The position numbers were made by a program, and so were the translations under genes. Below the pieces are notes generated by a model that saw only the letters and a program-made list of their open reading frames with translations, made no database searches and had not been told where the DNA came from. This document shows, piece after piece, positions 19,169 to 28,019 of a stretch of DNA of 37,976 nt (its first letter is position 1; each line of letters starts with the position of its first letter). The stretch lies in assembly GCA_903845045.1 (NCBI GenBank), contig CAIMWA010000358.1, positions 1 through 37,976 on the forward strand, read 5' to 3'. This DNA is from an uncultured delta proteobacterium (GTDB taxonomy: Bacteria; Myxococcota_A; Polyangia; Polyangiales; Ga0077539).

Positions 19169-20131
19169 GTGAAACCCCGTCGATCGCACATGCCGCTGGA
19201 GCTCGCCGACCGGCAGCGCAAGACCGAGCCGCAGATCGCGGCCGTGCGTCCGCTGCAGCCCAGCTGGGCCGGCGGTCCCATGGGCTCCCTCGTCGTCGTG
19301 CACTCCAGCGACCTCCGCGAGGTGTGCCGGCGCTTCGAGCTCGACCCCGCCGTGGGCCGCTACGCCCTCGGCCGCGGCGACGGCTGCGCGATCCAGCTCG
19401 ACGGACCGAAGGTGTCGCGCGCCCACGCGCACCTCGAGCACCGCGACGAGGCGTGGTGGATCGTCGACGACGGGAGCACCAACGGCACCCTCGTGAACGA
19501 CGCGCGCCTCGAGGTGCGGCGCCTCGACTCCGGCGACCGCATCCAGGTCGGCGGCACGATCTTCAAGTTCATCGCGGCGACGGACATCGAGGGGCAGTTC
19601 TTCGCGACGATCCGCACGGCGATGATCACCGACGGGCTCACCCGCGCGCTCACCCACGCGGCCTTTCGCGAGCGCCTCGAGGCCGAGTTCCGCCGCGCGC
19701 GACGGTACCGCCGGCCGCTGTCGCTGGTGCTCATCGACCTCGACTTCTTCAAGCAGGTGAACGACGGCTTCGGACACCTCGCGGGCGACACCGTGCTGCG
19801 CGATTTCGCGGGCATCATCCTCGCGCGGGTGCGCCGCGAAGAGGCCCTCGGACGCCTCGGCGGCGAGGAGTTCGCCATCGTGCTGCCGGAGACCGATCTC
19901 GCCGGCGCCACGGTGCTCGCACGCGACCTCCAGGAGCGCGTGCGCGCCGCGCGCTGGGACGTCGACGGCCGCACGCTGCAGATCACGGCGTCCTTCGGCG
20001 TGGTGGCGCTGGACGCGTCGATGACCGCGCCCGAGGCGCTCCTCGAGCGCGCCGACACGCTGCTCTACGCGGCCAAGGACGCCGGCCGCAACCGCCTCGT
20101 CTCCGACCCGCCGTCCGACAAGGGCCCCTGA
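19169..20131 (+). CDS. FHA-GGDEF diguanylate cyclase
   Basis: 320 residues from GTG 19169. An FHA domain (about 40-130) has GRYALGRGDGC, SRAHAH with Ser83/Arg84/His86 and GSTNGT, the phosphothreonine-binding set. A full GGDEF domain (about 150-315) has DGLTRALTH, LIDLDFFKQVND and the active-site GGEEF at 231-235, so it should make c-di-GMP from two GTP. The product-inhibition site, normally R-x-x-D five residues before GGEEF, reads RREE (222-225): the Asp is Glu, so feedback inhibition may be weakened. The FHA domain suggests control by Ser/Thr kinases, several of which lie nearby. It converges on the histidine kinase with ten bases between stops. Confidence 0.93.
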   Translation: MKPRRSHMPLELADRQRKTEPQIAAVRPLQPSWAGGPMGSLVVVHSSDLREVCRRFELDPAVGRYALGRGDGCAIQLDGPKVSRAHAHLEHRDEAWWIVDDGSTNGTLVNDARLEVRRLDSGDRIQVGGTIFKFIAATDIEGQFFATIRTAMITDGLTRALTHAAFRERLEAEFRRARRYRRPLSLVLIDLDFFKQVNDGFGHLAGDTVLRDFAGIILARVRREEALGRLGGEEFAIVLPETDLAGATVLARDLQERVRAARWDVDGRTLQITASFGVVALDASMTAPEALLERADTLLYAAKDAGRNRLVSDPPSDKGP

Positions 20132-20141
20132 CCGAGCGGCT

Positions 20142-21686
20142 TCACGCGTCGGCGCTCGACGGCAGCGTGACGCGGAACACCGTCCCCTTGGGCCACGCGG
20201 CGTGGAGGCTCACGTCGCCGCCATGCGCCCGCGCGATGTGCTGCACCAGCGACAGGCCGATGCCCGTGCCGCGAGGACCGCCCGATCGCACCGCACGCCC
20301 GCGGTAGAAGCGCTCGAAGACCCGGCGCGCGTCCTCGGCGTCGATGCCGGGGCCGTGGTCCTCGACCTCGACGACGGCGCGGGCGCCGTCCTGCCGCGCG
20401 CGAATGATCACCGCGTCGGTGCCCTTGGCGTACTTGAACGCGTTGTCGAGGAGGTTGAAGAGCAGCACCTGCATGGCGCGCGCGTCGAGGCGCACCGGAC
20501 GCAGGTCCGACGAGAGGTCCAGCGCCAGCAGCGGTCCCTCGCCGGGGAGGCGCACGCGAAAGGCGTCGGCGTCGCGTCGGAGCACCTGCGCCAGATCCGA
20601 CGGAACGAACTCGTACGCGGTGCGGCCCTGCTCGAGCCGCGCGAAGTCGAGCACGTTCTCGATGAGCGAGCTGAGGCGTTCGCTCTCGCGCACGAGGATG
20701 TCGAGGTACTGCTGCCGCTTCTCCGGCGTGGGCGCGCGATTGCTCGCGAGCATCTCCGCGAACATCCGGATCAGCGACAGCGGCGTCTTGAGCTCGTGCG
20801 ACACCGTCGCGATGAAGTCGCTCTTTAGCGTGTTCAGCCGCTCCTCCTGCCGTGCCGCGAACAGCAGGAACGACACGCCCGCGAGGATCACCAGCAGCGA
20901 GAGCGCCACGTACGACCCCTCGACGACGCCGCGCCGCCGCGCCCGCGCCTCGAGCTCCGGCGCCTGCCGCGGCGACACCGCGAGGCGCCACTTGTAGAGC
21001 GTCGTCGGGAACGGCGTCGACACCACGAATTCCCGCGCCGACCCCAGCGCCGTGCCCAACACCAGGCGGTTGCCCTCGTCGGTCACGGCGAAGCGTCCGC
21101 GCACCAGCGGGTCGTCGAAGAGCCGCGGGATCAGCGTCCCCTGCACCGCCGCGAGGTCGGCCTCGACGACGACGTGGTAGCGCCGCCCCGCGCTCTCGCG
21201 GGTGAGCACCGACAGCAGCACGCTGCGCCCGTCGATGGAGCCGTGCCAGTGCCGCAGGCCGCCCACCGGGTCCGTCGCGAGGTGCAGCTCGCTCCGCAGG
21301 CGCCCCGTCACCCAGCCCTCGAGCTCGCGCCGGTCGTCGTCCGCACGCCGCGTCACCAGCCGCAGCGGACGCTGCGCGTGGTCGAGCACGAGCACCGCGC
21401 GCACCACCGGCGAGATGCGCTCGGCGAGGTCCGGCCAGCGCTGCACGAGGGCGTCGAGGTCGTCGGGGTTCACGAGGTGCAGCACCGCGTTGTCGCCGGC
21501 GATCACCGTGGCCTCGATGCGGTCGATCTTCTCGCGCACCAGCAGCACCGTGCTCTCGACCACGGAGCGCTCGCCGAGCTGCGCCAGCGCCGACGACGTG
21601 CGCCACGACCACCACGAGAGGAAGCCCGACGCGGCCACCACCGCGGTCAGGAGCAGCCCTCGGAGCACGACGCGCGCACGTACCAT
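20142..21686 (-). CDS. orphan membrane sensor histidine kinase
   Basis: 514 residues. Transmembrane helices at about 6-26 and 257-278 enclose a ~230-residue extracytoplasmic sensor domain, Cache-like in length and strand pattern. No HAMP domain is obvious. The kinase core has VSHELKTPLSL with phospho-acceptor His297, an N box NLLDNAFKY (Asn415), the G1 box DHGPGID and the G2 box GTGIGL, so activity is expected. No response regulator gene is in the window. Start ATG 21686 gives the proper basic n-region; TACGCT at 21702-21697, ten bases upstream, hints at a near-leaderless transcript. The signal sensed is unknown. Confidence 0.93.
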   Translation of the reverse strand: MVRARVVLRGLLLTAVVAASGFLSWWSWRTSSALAQLGERSVVESTVLLVREKIDRIEATVIAGDNAVLHLVNPDDLDALVQRWPDLAERISPVVRAVLVLDHAQRPLRLVTRRADDDRRELEGWVTGRLRSELHLATDPVGGLRHWHGSIDGRSVLLSVLTRESAGRRYHVVVEADLAAVQGTLIPRLFDDPLVRGRFAVTDEGNRLVLGTALGSAREFVVSTPFPTTLYKWRLAVSPRQAPELEARARRRGVVEGSYVALSLLVILAGVSFLLFAARQEERLNTLKSDFIATVSHELKTPLSLIRMFAEMLASNRAPTPEKRQQYLDILVRESERLSSLIENVLDFARLEQGRTAYEFVPSDLAQVLRRDADAFRVRLPGEGPLLALDLSSDLRPVRLDARAMQVLLFNLLDNAFKYAKGTDAVIIRARQDGARAVVEVEDHGPGIDAEDARRVFERFYRGRAVRSGGPRGTGIGLSLVQHIARAHGGDVSLHAAWPKGTVFRVTLPSSADA

Positions 21687-21788
21687 CCAGCGGCGCAGCG
21701 TAGCCGAGGAGCGCCCGCCCGTGCCCGCCGAAGCACCCAGCGGAAGCACCCCGCCGGCCGCGCTCGGTGGTATGCGTCGCGCACCGCC

Positions 21789-22331
21789 ATGACGCCGCGC
21801 TCCCTCGCCCCGCTCCTCGCCGGCGCGCTCGCCGTCGCCGCCGCGTGCAACACCGCTCCCGCCGCCCGCCCGCTGCGCCCGGCCGGCACCCCCTGCCGCG
21901 AGGTCGTCACGCCCGCCGCCGCGCAGGGCTTCTTCCGCCGCTTGACGGCGGTGCACCCGGACGACGGCTGCGAGCTCGACGGCGTCACCACGGCGTCCTC
22001 GCGCATCGAAGTGCGCTTCACCGCCGTGCGCCGCCCGCTGCCTCCCGCGCTCGTCGCTCCCGGCGCATGCGCGGCCGATGGCGACGCGCTCGTTGGCGCG
22101 TGGGCCCTCACGGTACCGCCGGCCCTCGCGGGTCGCTGCCCGCACGCCGTCGCCGCGCTCACCGAGGCCCTGGCCGACGGCGCCCTCGGCACGGGACGGG
22201 TCCCCGAAGCCCGCACGCCGCGGTACGGCCTCGGCGCCGCCCGGGTGCTCGAGCTCGGAGCCCTGCTCTTCGCCGTCATCCTCGCAGGCGAGTGGTATTT
22301 CGCCCGCCGCGCCCGCGGAACGCTCCGCTGA
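21789..22331 (+). CDS. lipoprotein with C-terminal membrane helix
   Basis: 180 residues. A lipoprotein signal ends in VAAAC (Cys20). A middle domain of about 120 residues has five Cys (for example DDGCELDG, APGACAADG, AGRCPHA). A hydrophobic helix near the C-terminus (about 153-170, VLELGALLFAVILAGEWYFA) is followed by RRARGTLR. Two anchors, a lipid at one end and a membrane helix with a basic tail at the other, are unusual and would hold the domain close to the inner membrane. The stop is five bases before the GTG of the polytopic protein gene, so the two are likely co-expressed. No family recognised. Confidence 0.7.
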   Translation: MTPRSLAPLLAGALAVAAACNTAPAARPLRPAGTPCREVVTPAAAQGFFRRLTAVHPDDGCELDGVTTASSRIEVRFTAVRRPLPPALVAPGACAADGDALVGAWALTVPPALAGRCPHAVAALTEALADGALGTGRVPEARTPRYGLGAARVLELGALLFAVILAGEWYFARRARGTLR

Positions 22332-22336
22332 CCCCG

Positions 22337-23950
22337 GTGGGCCCGGACGCCCGCCGTCGCGCCCTCGGGGCCGTGGTCGCCGCCGCGCTCGTCGCCGCCG
22401 CCGCACGCCTCCTCGCCGTCACGCCCGACGCGCCGACCATGACGTCGTGGCTCGCCGCCGCGTGCGCGTACCTCGCCCTCGCGACGGCGCTTCCTTCGTC
22501 CGGCCGCGTAGCGTCGTGGACCGTCGCGCTCGGGGGCGCAGCGCTCGCCGTCGGGTCCGCCTGGCCGCTCCTCGACGCGGCGTTCCTCAGCGACGCGCCG
22601 GTGCTGCGGGCCGCCTACGCCGGCGTCGACGTCCGCGGCGACTGGAACCACCCGTTCCTCTCCTACGCGCTGCTGCGCCCGGTGGTGCGCGCGAGCCTCG
22701 ACCCGCGGGTGCTGCGCGCGCTGCCCGTGGCGTACGCCGTCGCCGAGACCGCCCTCGCGGCCCTCGCGGCGCGCATCGCCGGCGGGCCCTTCGCCGGAGC
22801 CCTCGCGGGCGCGTGGTTCGCCGCGGAGCTTCGACGCCGGCACGGCATCCCCGACCTCGGCGACTGGGACCTCGCCGGCGTGTTCCTGTGCGCCCTGCTG
22901 CTCTGGGCTTCGCGCCGCGACGACGGAACCTCTCGGGACCGCCCGGCGTGGCGTGCCGTGGTCGTCGTCGCGCTGCTCGCGGGCGGCGTCGCGTCGTCGT
23001 GGCTCATGGTGGTGCCCGCGGCGGTGATGGCCGGGTGCCTCGCCCTCGACGCCGCCTCGAACCGCGCGCGGCGCCTCTCCGCCGCCGTCACCGCGGCCGT
23101 GGTAGCGGCCCTCGCGGTGCCCGTGCTGCAGGTCTTCATGACGGGCCATCACGGCGTCGAGCCCGGCCACGCCAAGGACCTCGGCCGCGCGATGCTCGTC
23201 GAGAGCCCCCTCGGGCGCACGCCGCTCTTCGCGCTCCCGGCGCTGCTCGGCCTCGCCGACCTCGTCGCGCGCCCTTCGACGCTGGCGCGGCGCTTCGCGC
23301 TCGGCACGCTGCTCGCGGTGCCGGCCGCCGTCGCCGTCGCGTACCGATGGAGCCACGTGAACGGCGGCTACTACGCCGGCCTGGCCACGCCGGTGCTGTG
23401 CGTCGCCGCCGCGGTGCCCTCGGCGCGGGCCTTCGACGCCTGGATGCGAAGCCTCGATCCCTCTGCCGCACCGCCCTTCGCAGCGCACCTCGGCGTGGCG
23501 CGAAGGGCCGTGGCAGCCGTCCTCGTCGCCCTCGTCACCGCGCGGGGCGTCGCCGCGCCCGAGGCCGCGCCGCACGGCATCCTCGGGCCCTTCGCCGCGC
23601 GCGTGGCCGCGAGCCGGCGGCCGGTGCTCACCAACGCCGGGTCCCTCGCCCGCCTCGTCGCCTTCGAGCGCAGCCGCGCCGGCGCCGCCCCCCTCGCCGA
23701 GGTGCTCGCGCCCCCGTCGGAGCTCGAGCGACGCATCGTCCTTCTCGACCCCTCGACCTGCGCACCGCGCGCGCCGGTGCCGCCGGGCGACGACGGCTTC
23801 GACGTCGCGCTGCTCCGCATCGATGACGCCACCGCGGCCCGCGCATGCCGCGCGCGCTGGGACGCCCGCTGCCGCGACCTCGGCCCGCCGCACGCCGACC
23901 CGCAGCCGCCGATCCGCTTTCTCGCCTGCGACGGGTCGCCGGATCGCTGA
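22337..23950 (+). CDS. polytopic membrane protein, GT-C-glycosyltransferase-like
   Basis: 537 residues with about ten predicted membrane helices in the first ~400, then a soluble C-terminal part of about 120. The first large loop (YAGVDVRGDWNHPFLSY) resembles the acidic loop of GT-C enzymes such as ArnT/PMT-type lipid-linked sugar transferases, where an Asp or Glu after the first helix is catalytic. Overall identity to a named family is not evident, so this is structural analogy only. The C-terminus has a few Cys (STCAPRAP, ACRARWDARC). GTG at 22337 is the start, five bases after the preceding lipoprotein's stop. Confidence 0.7.
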   Translation: MGPDARRRALGAVVAAALVAAAARLLAVTPDAPTMTSWLAAACAYLALATALPSSGRVASWTVALGGAALAVGSAWPLLDAAFLSDAPVLRAAYAGVDVRGDWNHPFLSYALLRPVVRASLDPRVLRALPVAYAVAETALAALAARIAGGPFAGALAGAWFAAELRRRHGIPDLGDWDLAGVFLCALLLWASRRDDGTSRDRPAWRAVVVVALLAGGVASSWLMVVPAAVMAGCLALDAASNRARRLSAAVTAAVVAALAVPVLQVFMTGHHGVEPGHAKDLGRAMLVESPLGRTPLFALPALLGLADLVARPSTLARRFALGTLLAVPAAVAVAYRWSHVNGGYYAGLATPVLCVAAAVPSARAFDAWMRSLDPSAAPPFAAHLGVARRAVAAVLVALVTARGVAAPEAAPHGILGPFAARVAASRRPVLTNAGSLARLVAFERSRAGAAPLAEVLAPPSELERRIVLLDPSTCAPRAPVPPGDDGFDVALLRIDDATAARACRARWDARCRDLGPPHADPQPPIRFLACDGSPDR

Positions 23951-24041
23951 TACCGTGGCGTGGCGGGTGTCCGTCGCCGCGGGGTTCTGTTACGGTCCCC
24001 GGCGGCGTTCGGGTTCTCCTTCTCTGCGGCGGGTGCAAGCG

Positions 24042-24749
24042 ATGGCAAGGTCTACGGTCGGTCGTTCCTGGTGGCTCGTGATGCTCCTCGCGGCGGCGGC
24101 GCCGGCGTGCAAGAGCAAGCAGGACGTCGGCGGGCAGTGCGTCTTCAACTCCGACTGCTCGGACAACCTCGTGTGCGCGGGGCACTACTGCCGCAACCAG
24201 TGCAACCTGGCGGCGCCCGCAGCGACGCGCGACCGCGACTGTCCGACGGGCACGACGTGCCAGCCGGCGGCGCAGGGCAACGTCGGCGCGTGCCTCGCCC
24301 TGGGCGACCACGGCTACTGCGTCTACCACTCGGAGTGCGTCTCTCCGTACGTCTGCAACATCGACGGCCGCTGCTCCGACCAGTGCCGGCAGGACCGCGA
24401 CTGCATCGCCATCTCCCTCGACCCCGGGTCGCGCTGCCTCGTCACCGACGACGTCGGCTCGTGCTCGTTCCGCGACGTCGGCATGAGCATCGCCGACAGC
24501 GGCAGCGACGCGAGCACCGCGACGGACACCGGCACGACCACCGACACGGGCACCGTGACCGACACGGGCACCGTGACCGACACCGGCGCGGCCATCGACA
24601 CGGGCTCCCCGTCCGACACCGGAGCGCCCGTCGACGCGGGCACCGCGACGGACACCGGCGCCCCCACGGACCTCGGCGCGCCGTCGGACCTCGGAGCCTC
24701 CGTCGACGCGGGCGCCCCCCTCGACGCGGCGCTCGACGGCGCCGGCTGA
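24042..24749 (+). CDS. Cys-rich lipoprotein with Thr-Asp-Thr-Gly repeat tail
   Basis: 235 residues. The signal ends in APAC (Cys23). Residues about 25-150 hold some 16 cysteines in EGF-like spacing (CVFNSDCSDNLVCAG, CVYHSECVSPYVC, CSDQCRQDRDC). The C-terminal third is a repeat of six residues built on (T/V)TDTG(T/A). At the DNA level GACACGGGCACCGTGACC occurs twice in tandem (24543-24560, 24561-24578). The repeat is probably an extended stalk. TACCGT (23951) or TACGGT (23991) may be the -10 box, both with poor -35 boxes. It precedes the Ser/Thr kinase gene by 42 bases. Confidence 0.8.
   Translation: MARSTVGRSWWLVMLLAAAAPACKSKQDVGGQCVFNSDCSDNLVCAGHYCRNQCNLAAPAATRDRDCPTGTTCQPAAQGNVGACLALGDHGYCVYHSECVSPYVCNIDGRCSDQCRQDRDCIAISLDPGSRCLVTDDVGSCSFRDVGMSIADSGSDASTATDTGTTTDTGTVTDTGTVTDTGAAIDTGSPSDTGAPVDAGTATDTGAPTDLGAPSDLGASVDAGAPLDAALDGAG
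24543..24578 (+). repeat. 18-bp tandem repeat, two exact copies within a degenerate array
   Basis: GACACGGGCACCGTGACC appears twice head to tail. Degenerate six-residue units continue on both sides (about 24520-24735), coding a Thr/Asp/Gly-rich stalk. Confidence 0.8.
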
Positions 24750-24791
24750 ACCGCGGTCCCGCACCGCACCGACGGCACCCCGTCCACCCTC

Positions 24792-26420
24792 ATGACGCTC
24801 TCCCTCCCGCCCCCGGAACGGTCGCTCGGCGTGAGCCCGGGCGAGGTCATCGGCGGCCGCTACGAGCTCGTGCGCGTGCTCGGCGTCGGCGGCACCGGAG
24901 CCGTGTTCGAGGCGCGGCACCGCACGATCCAGCGCACCGTCGCGGTGAAGCTGCTGCTCCCCGAGATCGCGCACTCGAACCCCGCGATCCCCGCGCGCTT
25001 CCTCCAGGAGGCGCGCACGGCCAACGAGGTGCGGCACAAGAACATCGTCGAGGTCATCGACTTCGGCAACGACGACGGCCGGCTCTTCATGGTCATGGAG
25101 TTCCTCGACGGCGAGAGCCTCGGGGCGCTGCTCAAGCGCGAGGCGCCGGTCGCGCCGTCGACCATCGTGCGCCTCCTCGACCCCATCCTCGGGGCGCTGG
25201 CGCTCGCGCACTCCCGCGGCATCGTGCACCGCGACGTGAAGCCCGCGAACATCTTCCTCGCGCGCACCCCCGGCGAAGACGGACCGACGCCGAAGCTCAT
25301 CGACTTCGGCATCGCGAAGCGCGTCATCACCGACGACGTGTCGCTCACGGCGACGGGCATGATCCTCGGAACGCCGGCGTACATGGCCCCGGAGCAGGCC
25401 AGCGGATCGTCGCGCGCCATCACCGCCGCCGCGGACCAGTACGCCCTCGGCGCGATCCTCTACGAGGCCCTCACGGGCGTGGTGCCGCACCAGGCCGACT
25501 CGTACCCCGCGATGCTCGTGGCCATCGTGACGACGCCCGCCCGCGACATCCGCCTGCTGCGCCCGGACCTCGACGCCGGCTTCGCCGCGGTGATCATGCG
25601 CACGCTGCACCCCGAGCCGTCGCACCGTTACGGTTCGCTCTACGACCTCCGCGAGGCGCTCGCGCCGTACCGCGACCTCGGCGGCCGTCCCCCGGGCATG
25701 CGGCCGAGCGCCGAGGCCCCGTTCACGCACCTGCAGACGCGCCCCGACGGAACGCCCCCCGCCGACGACGACCGCCCCACCACCGTGACCCCGCGCGCCA
25801 CTCCGGCGGCACCTTCGCCGGCCGTCGCCGCGATGCCCGCGGCGCAGCCGATCCCGTCCTTCGTGCCGGCGCAGACCGTCACCGCGCAGATGCCCGCGCA
25901 GCCGCCGTCGTCCGCGGGAGCGCTGCCGTGGGTCGCCGGCGTCGTCGGCGTGCTCGCCGTGGGCATGGTGGGCTTCGCCGCGTCGCTCGCGATGCACCCC
26001 CGGCCTCGCCCGACGGCCCCGGCGCCGGTCGTCGTGCCCGCGGCGCCGCGCGCGACGGACGGCGAGAGCGTGACGTTCCGCATCGACGTCGACCCGCCGA
26101 ACGCGTCCATCACCCTCGACGGTGCGCTCGTCGGCCAGGGGCACGCCGAGGTGCTGCGCCCCCGCGACGGACGCCGCTACCAGCTCCGCCTCAGCGCGCC
26201 GGGCCGCGCCAACGTCAGCGACGTGCTCGTGGCCAGCGCCGACGCGCGGGTGTCCCGGGTGCTCGCGCCGATGATCGCGCTTCCCACCGCTCCGCCTTCG
26301 ACGCCGCGCAGCCCGTCGGTGTCTCCGCCCCCGTCCGCGCCTTCGCCACCCCCTCCGGCGCCGCACCCTCCGGGCGACCGTCGGCACCCCGTCATCGACC
26401 GCAACAACCCTTTCCAGTAG
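24792..26420 (+). CDS. transmembrane Ser/Thr protein kinase with PEGA domain
   Basis: 542 residues. The Hanks kinase domain (about 20-290) is complete: Gly loop GVGGTG at 31-36, Lys53 in VAVKLL, HRDVKPAN at 146-153, DFG at 171-173, GTPAYMAPE around 193-201. A Pro/Ala/Thr-rich linker leads to one membrane helix (about 378-402), followed by a PEGA domain (VTFRIDVDPPNASITLDGALVG) outside the membrane and a Pro-rich tail ending in NNPFQ. It should phosphorylate Ser/Thr in response to an envelope cue. No Shine-Dalgarno is visible at 24792. The next gene starts 13 bases after its stop and encodes another PEGA protein. Confidence 0.95.
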   Translation: MTLSLPPPERSLGVSPGEVIGGRYELVRVLGVGGTGAVFEARHRTIQRTVAVKLLLPEIAHSNPAIPARFLQEARTANEVRHKNIVEVIDFGNDDGRLFMVMEFLDGESLGALLKREAPVAPSTIVRLLDPILGALALAHSRGIVHRDVKPANIFLARTPGEDGPTPKLIDFGIAKRVITDDVSLTATGMILGTPAYMAPEQASGSSRAITAAADQYALGAILYEALTGVVPHQADSYPAMLVAIVTTPARDIRLLRPDLDAGFAAVIMRTLHPEPSHRYGSLYDLREALAPYRDLGGRPPGMRPSAEAPFTHLQTRPDGTPPADDDRPTTVTPRATPAAPSPAVAAMPAAQPIPSFVPAQTVTAQMPAQPPSSAGALPWVAGVVGVLAVGMVGFAASLAMHPRPRPTAPAPVVVPAAPRATDGESVTFRIDVDPPNASITLDGALVGQGHAEVLRPRDGRRYQLRLSAPGRANVSDVLVASADARVSRVLAPMIALPTAPPSTPRSPSVSPPPSAPSPPPPAPHPPGDRRHPVIDRNNPFQ

Positions 26421-26433
26421 AGCGGTGTCCGTC

Positions 26434-27885
26434 ATGCGTCAGCGTCGAACGTCCCTCGTGCTCAGCCTCCTGCTCGCCGCCCCGGTGGCGTTCGCCCAGA
26501 CCCCGCCGGCGCCGAACGTCATCGCCGAGGCGCGCGACCGGTACCAGCGCGGCATCGACCTCTTCGAGGAGCACAACTACGACGCCGCGATGACGGAGTT
26601 CCAGCGGGCCTACGAGCTCACCCGGAACCCCGCGGTGCTGTTCAACATCTCGGCGACGCACGAGCTCACCGGGCACTTCGTCGAGGCCCTCGACGCGATG
26701 CTCGACTACGAGCGCCACGCCCCGCCGGCCACCGTGGCGCAGCGCCGCGCCGACGTCGACGCGGCCCTCGCGCGGCTGCGGCAGCGCATCGGCACCGTCG
26801 TCGTGCGCGTGCAGGCGACGGGGCTCGAGATCCGCGTCGACGGGCTGCAGCGCCCGCCCGCCACCGGCACCGTGGAGATCCGCGTGGCCGCGGGACGGCA
26901 CCGCGTCGCGCTGGCGGCGCCGCATTTCCAGCCCCGCGAGGCGGAGCTCGACGTCGCCGGCGGGAGCACCGTCATCGTCGCCGAGCCGCTGGTGCCCGAG
27001 GCGGCCTTCATGGCCGTCGAATCGAACGTCCCCGCCGCCGAGATCCTCATCGACGGCCACCCCGTCGGAACGACCCCGACGACGTCGCCGCTCCCGGTGC
27101 CCGAGGGCACGCACCACGTCGTCGTGCGCCGCCCCGGGTACACCGTCTACGAGACCGACGTGAACTCCGTGGGCGCCGGCGCCCGGGTGCGCGCGCAGCT
27201 CGCCTGGGCCGACCCCATGCCCCGCGACGTCGGCGCGCGGCTCACGGTGCAGGCGAGCGAGCCCGACATCGTGGCCCTCGTCGACGGCCGCCGCGTCGCC
27301 GCCGACGGAACCGCCCTCGTCCCGCCCGGGCACCACATGCTGCGCGTGGAGCGCACCGACTTCCTCCCCGACGAGCGCGAGGTCGACCTCGGCGCCGGAC
27401 GCGACAACACCCTCTCGGTCTTCCTGGTGCCGACGCCGTCGTTTCGGGCGCAGTACACGACGTCTCGTCGGCGGGCCCTCATCACCGGCGGCGTCGTGCT
27501 CGGCATCGGCCTCGCGGTCATCGGCGCCGGCGCTGGGTTCTTCTTCTCCAACGAGTCGTCGCTCTCGTCGTACCAGAGCACCTACAACACCCTGCACAAC
27601 CAGTTCCTCGCGTGCGGCAACCTCGCGCTCTGCGGCCCGGGCATGACGCCGCCCACCGTCGACACGCTGCGAACGCAGGTGAACAACGCGCAGACCGACG
27701 TCGACAACGCCACGCTCCTGCGCTGGACCGCCGTCGGCATCATGGGCGCGGGCCTGGTGACTTCCATCGCGGGCATCGTCGTCCTCGCCGGCGCACCCTC
27801 CGGCGCCCGCTTCGAGCGCCGCGCCGCGCTCTTCCCCCGCGTCGGACTCACACCGCAGCACCTTTCCCTCGGGTGGCGGTTCTAG
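26434..27885 (+). CDS. secreted TPR-PEGA protein
   Basis: A signal peptide cleaved at AFA-QTPP is followed by a tetratricopeptide region (about 30-110: RYQRGIDLFEEHNYDAAMTEFQRAY in parts, NPAVLFNISATHELTG). Two or three PEGA-like beta domains follow (ESNVPAAEILIDGHPVGTTP, QASEPDIVALVDGRRVAADG). Two membrane helices (about 348-370 and 422-445) flank a Cys-containing loop. The ATG at 26434 opens the signal peptide; a GTG at 26425 would add three residues. It is in an operon with the kinase at 24792 and shares its PEGA fold, so it may act in the same envelope-sensing path. Its layout resembles the gene at 36749-37765. Confidence 0.87.
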   Translation: MRQRRTSLVLSLLLAAPVAFAQTPPAPNVIAEARDRYQRGIDLFEEHNYDAAMTEFQRAYELTRNPAVLFNISATHELTGHFVEALDAMLDYERHAPPATVAQRRADVDAALARLRQRIGTVVVRVQATGLEIRVDGLQRPPATGTVEIRVAAGRHRVALAAPHFQPREAELDVAGGSTVIVAEPLVPEAAFMAVESNVPAAEILIDGHPVGTTPTTSPLPVPEGTHHVVVRRPGYTVYETDVNSVGAGARVRAQLAWADPMPRDVGARLTVQASEPDIVALVDGRRVAADGTALVPPGHHMLRVERTDFLPDEREVDLGAGRDNTLSVFLVPTPSFRAQYTTSRRRALITGGVVLGIGLAVIGAGAGFFFSNESSLSSYQSTYNTLHNQFLACGNLALCGPGMTPPTVDTLRTQVNNAQTDVDNATLLRWTAVGIMGAGLVTSIAGIVVLAGAPSGARFERRAALFPRVGLTPQHLSLGWRF

Positions 27886-28019
27886 TCCCACGAAACGTCG
27901 CGCTCCCCCTGTTCGCTCCGATCCGCGCGACCGATATCCCTGGCTGTCCGGGTTCGACGCTCCCTGCGCGCACATGGCGCGCGGTTGCGGGCGTCGACTT
28001 TTACCTTGCGAGGTTTGTC

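Noticed and set aside
27886..28019. tRNA-like GGTTCGA segment at about 27952
   Set aside because: No acceptor stem or anticodon arm can be built around it.
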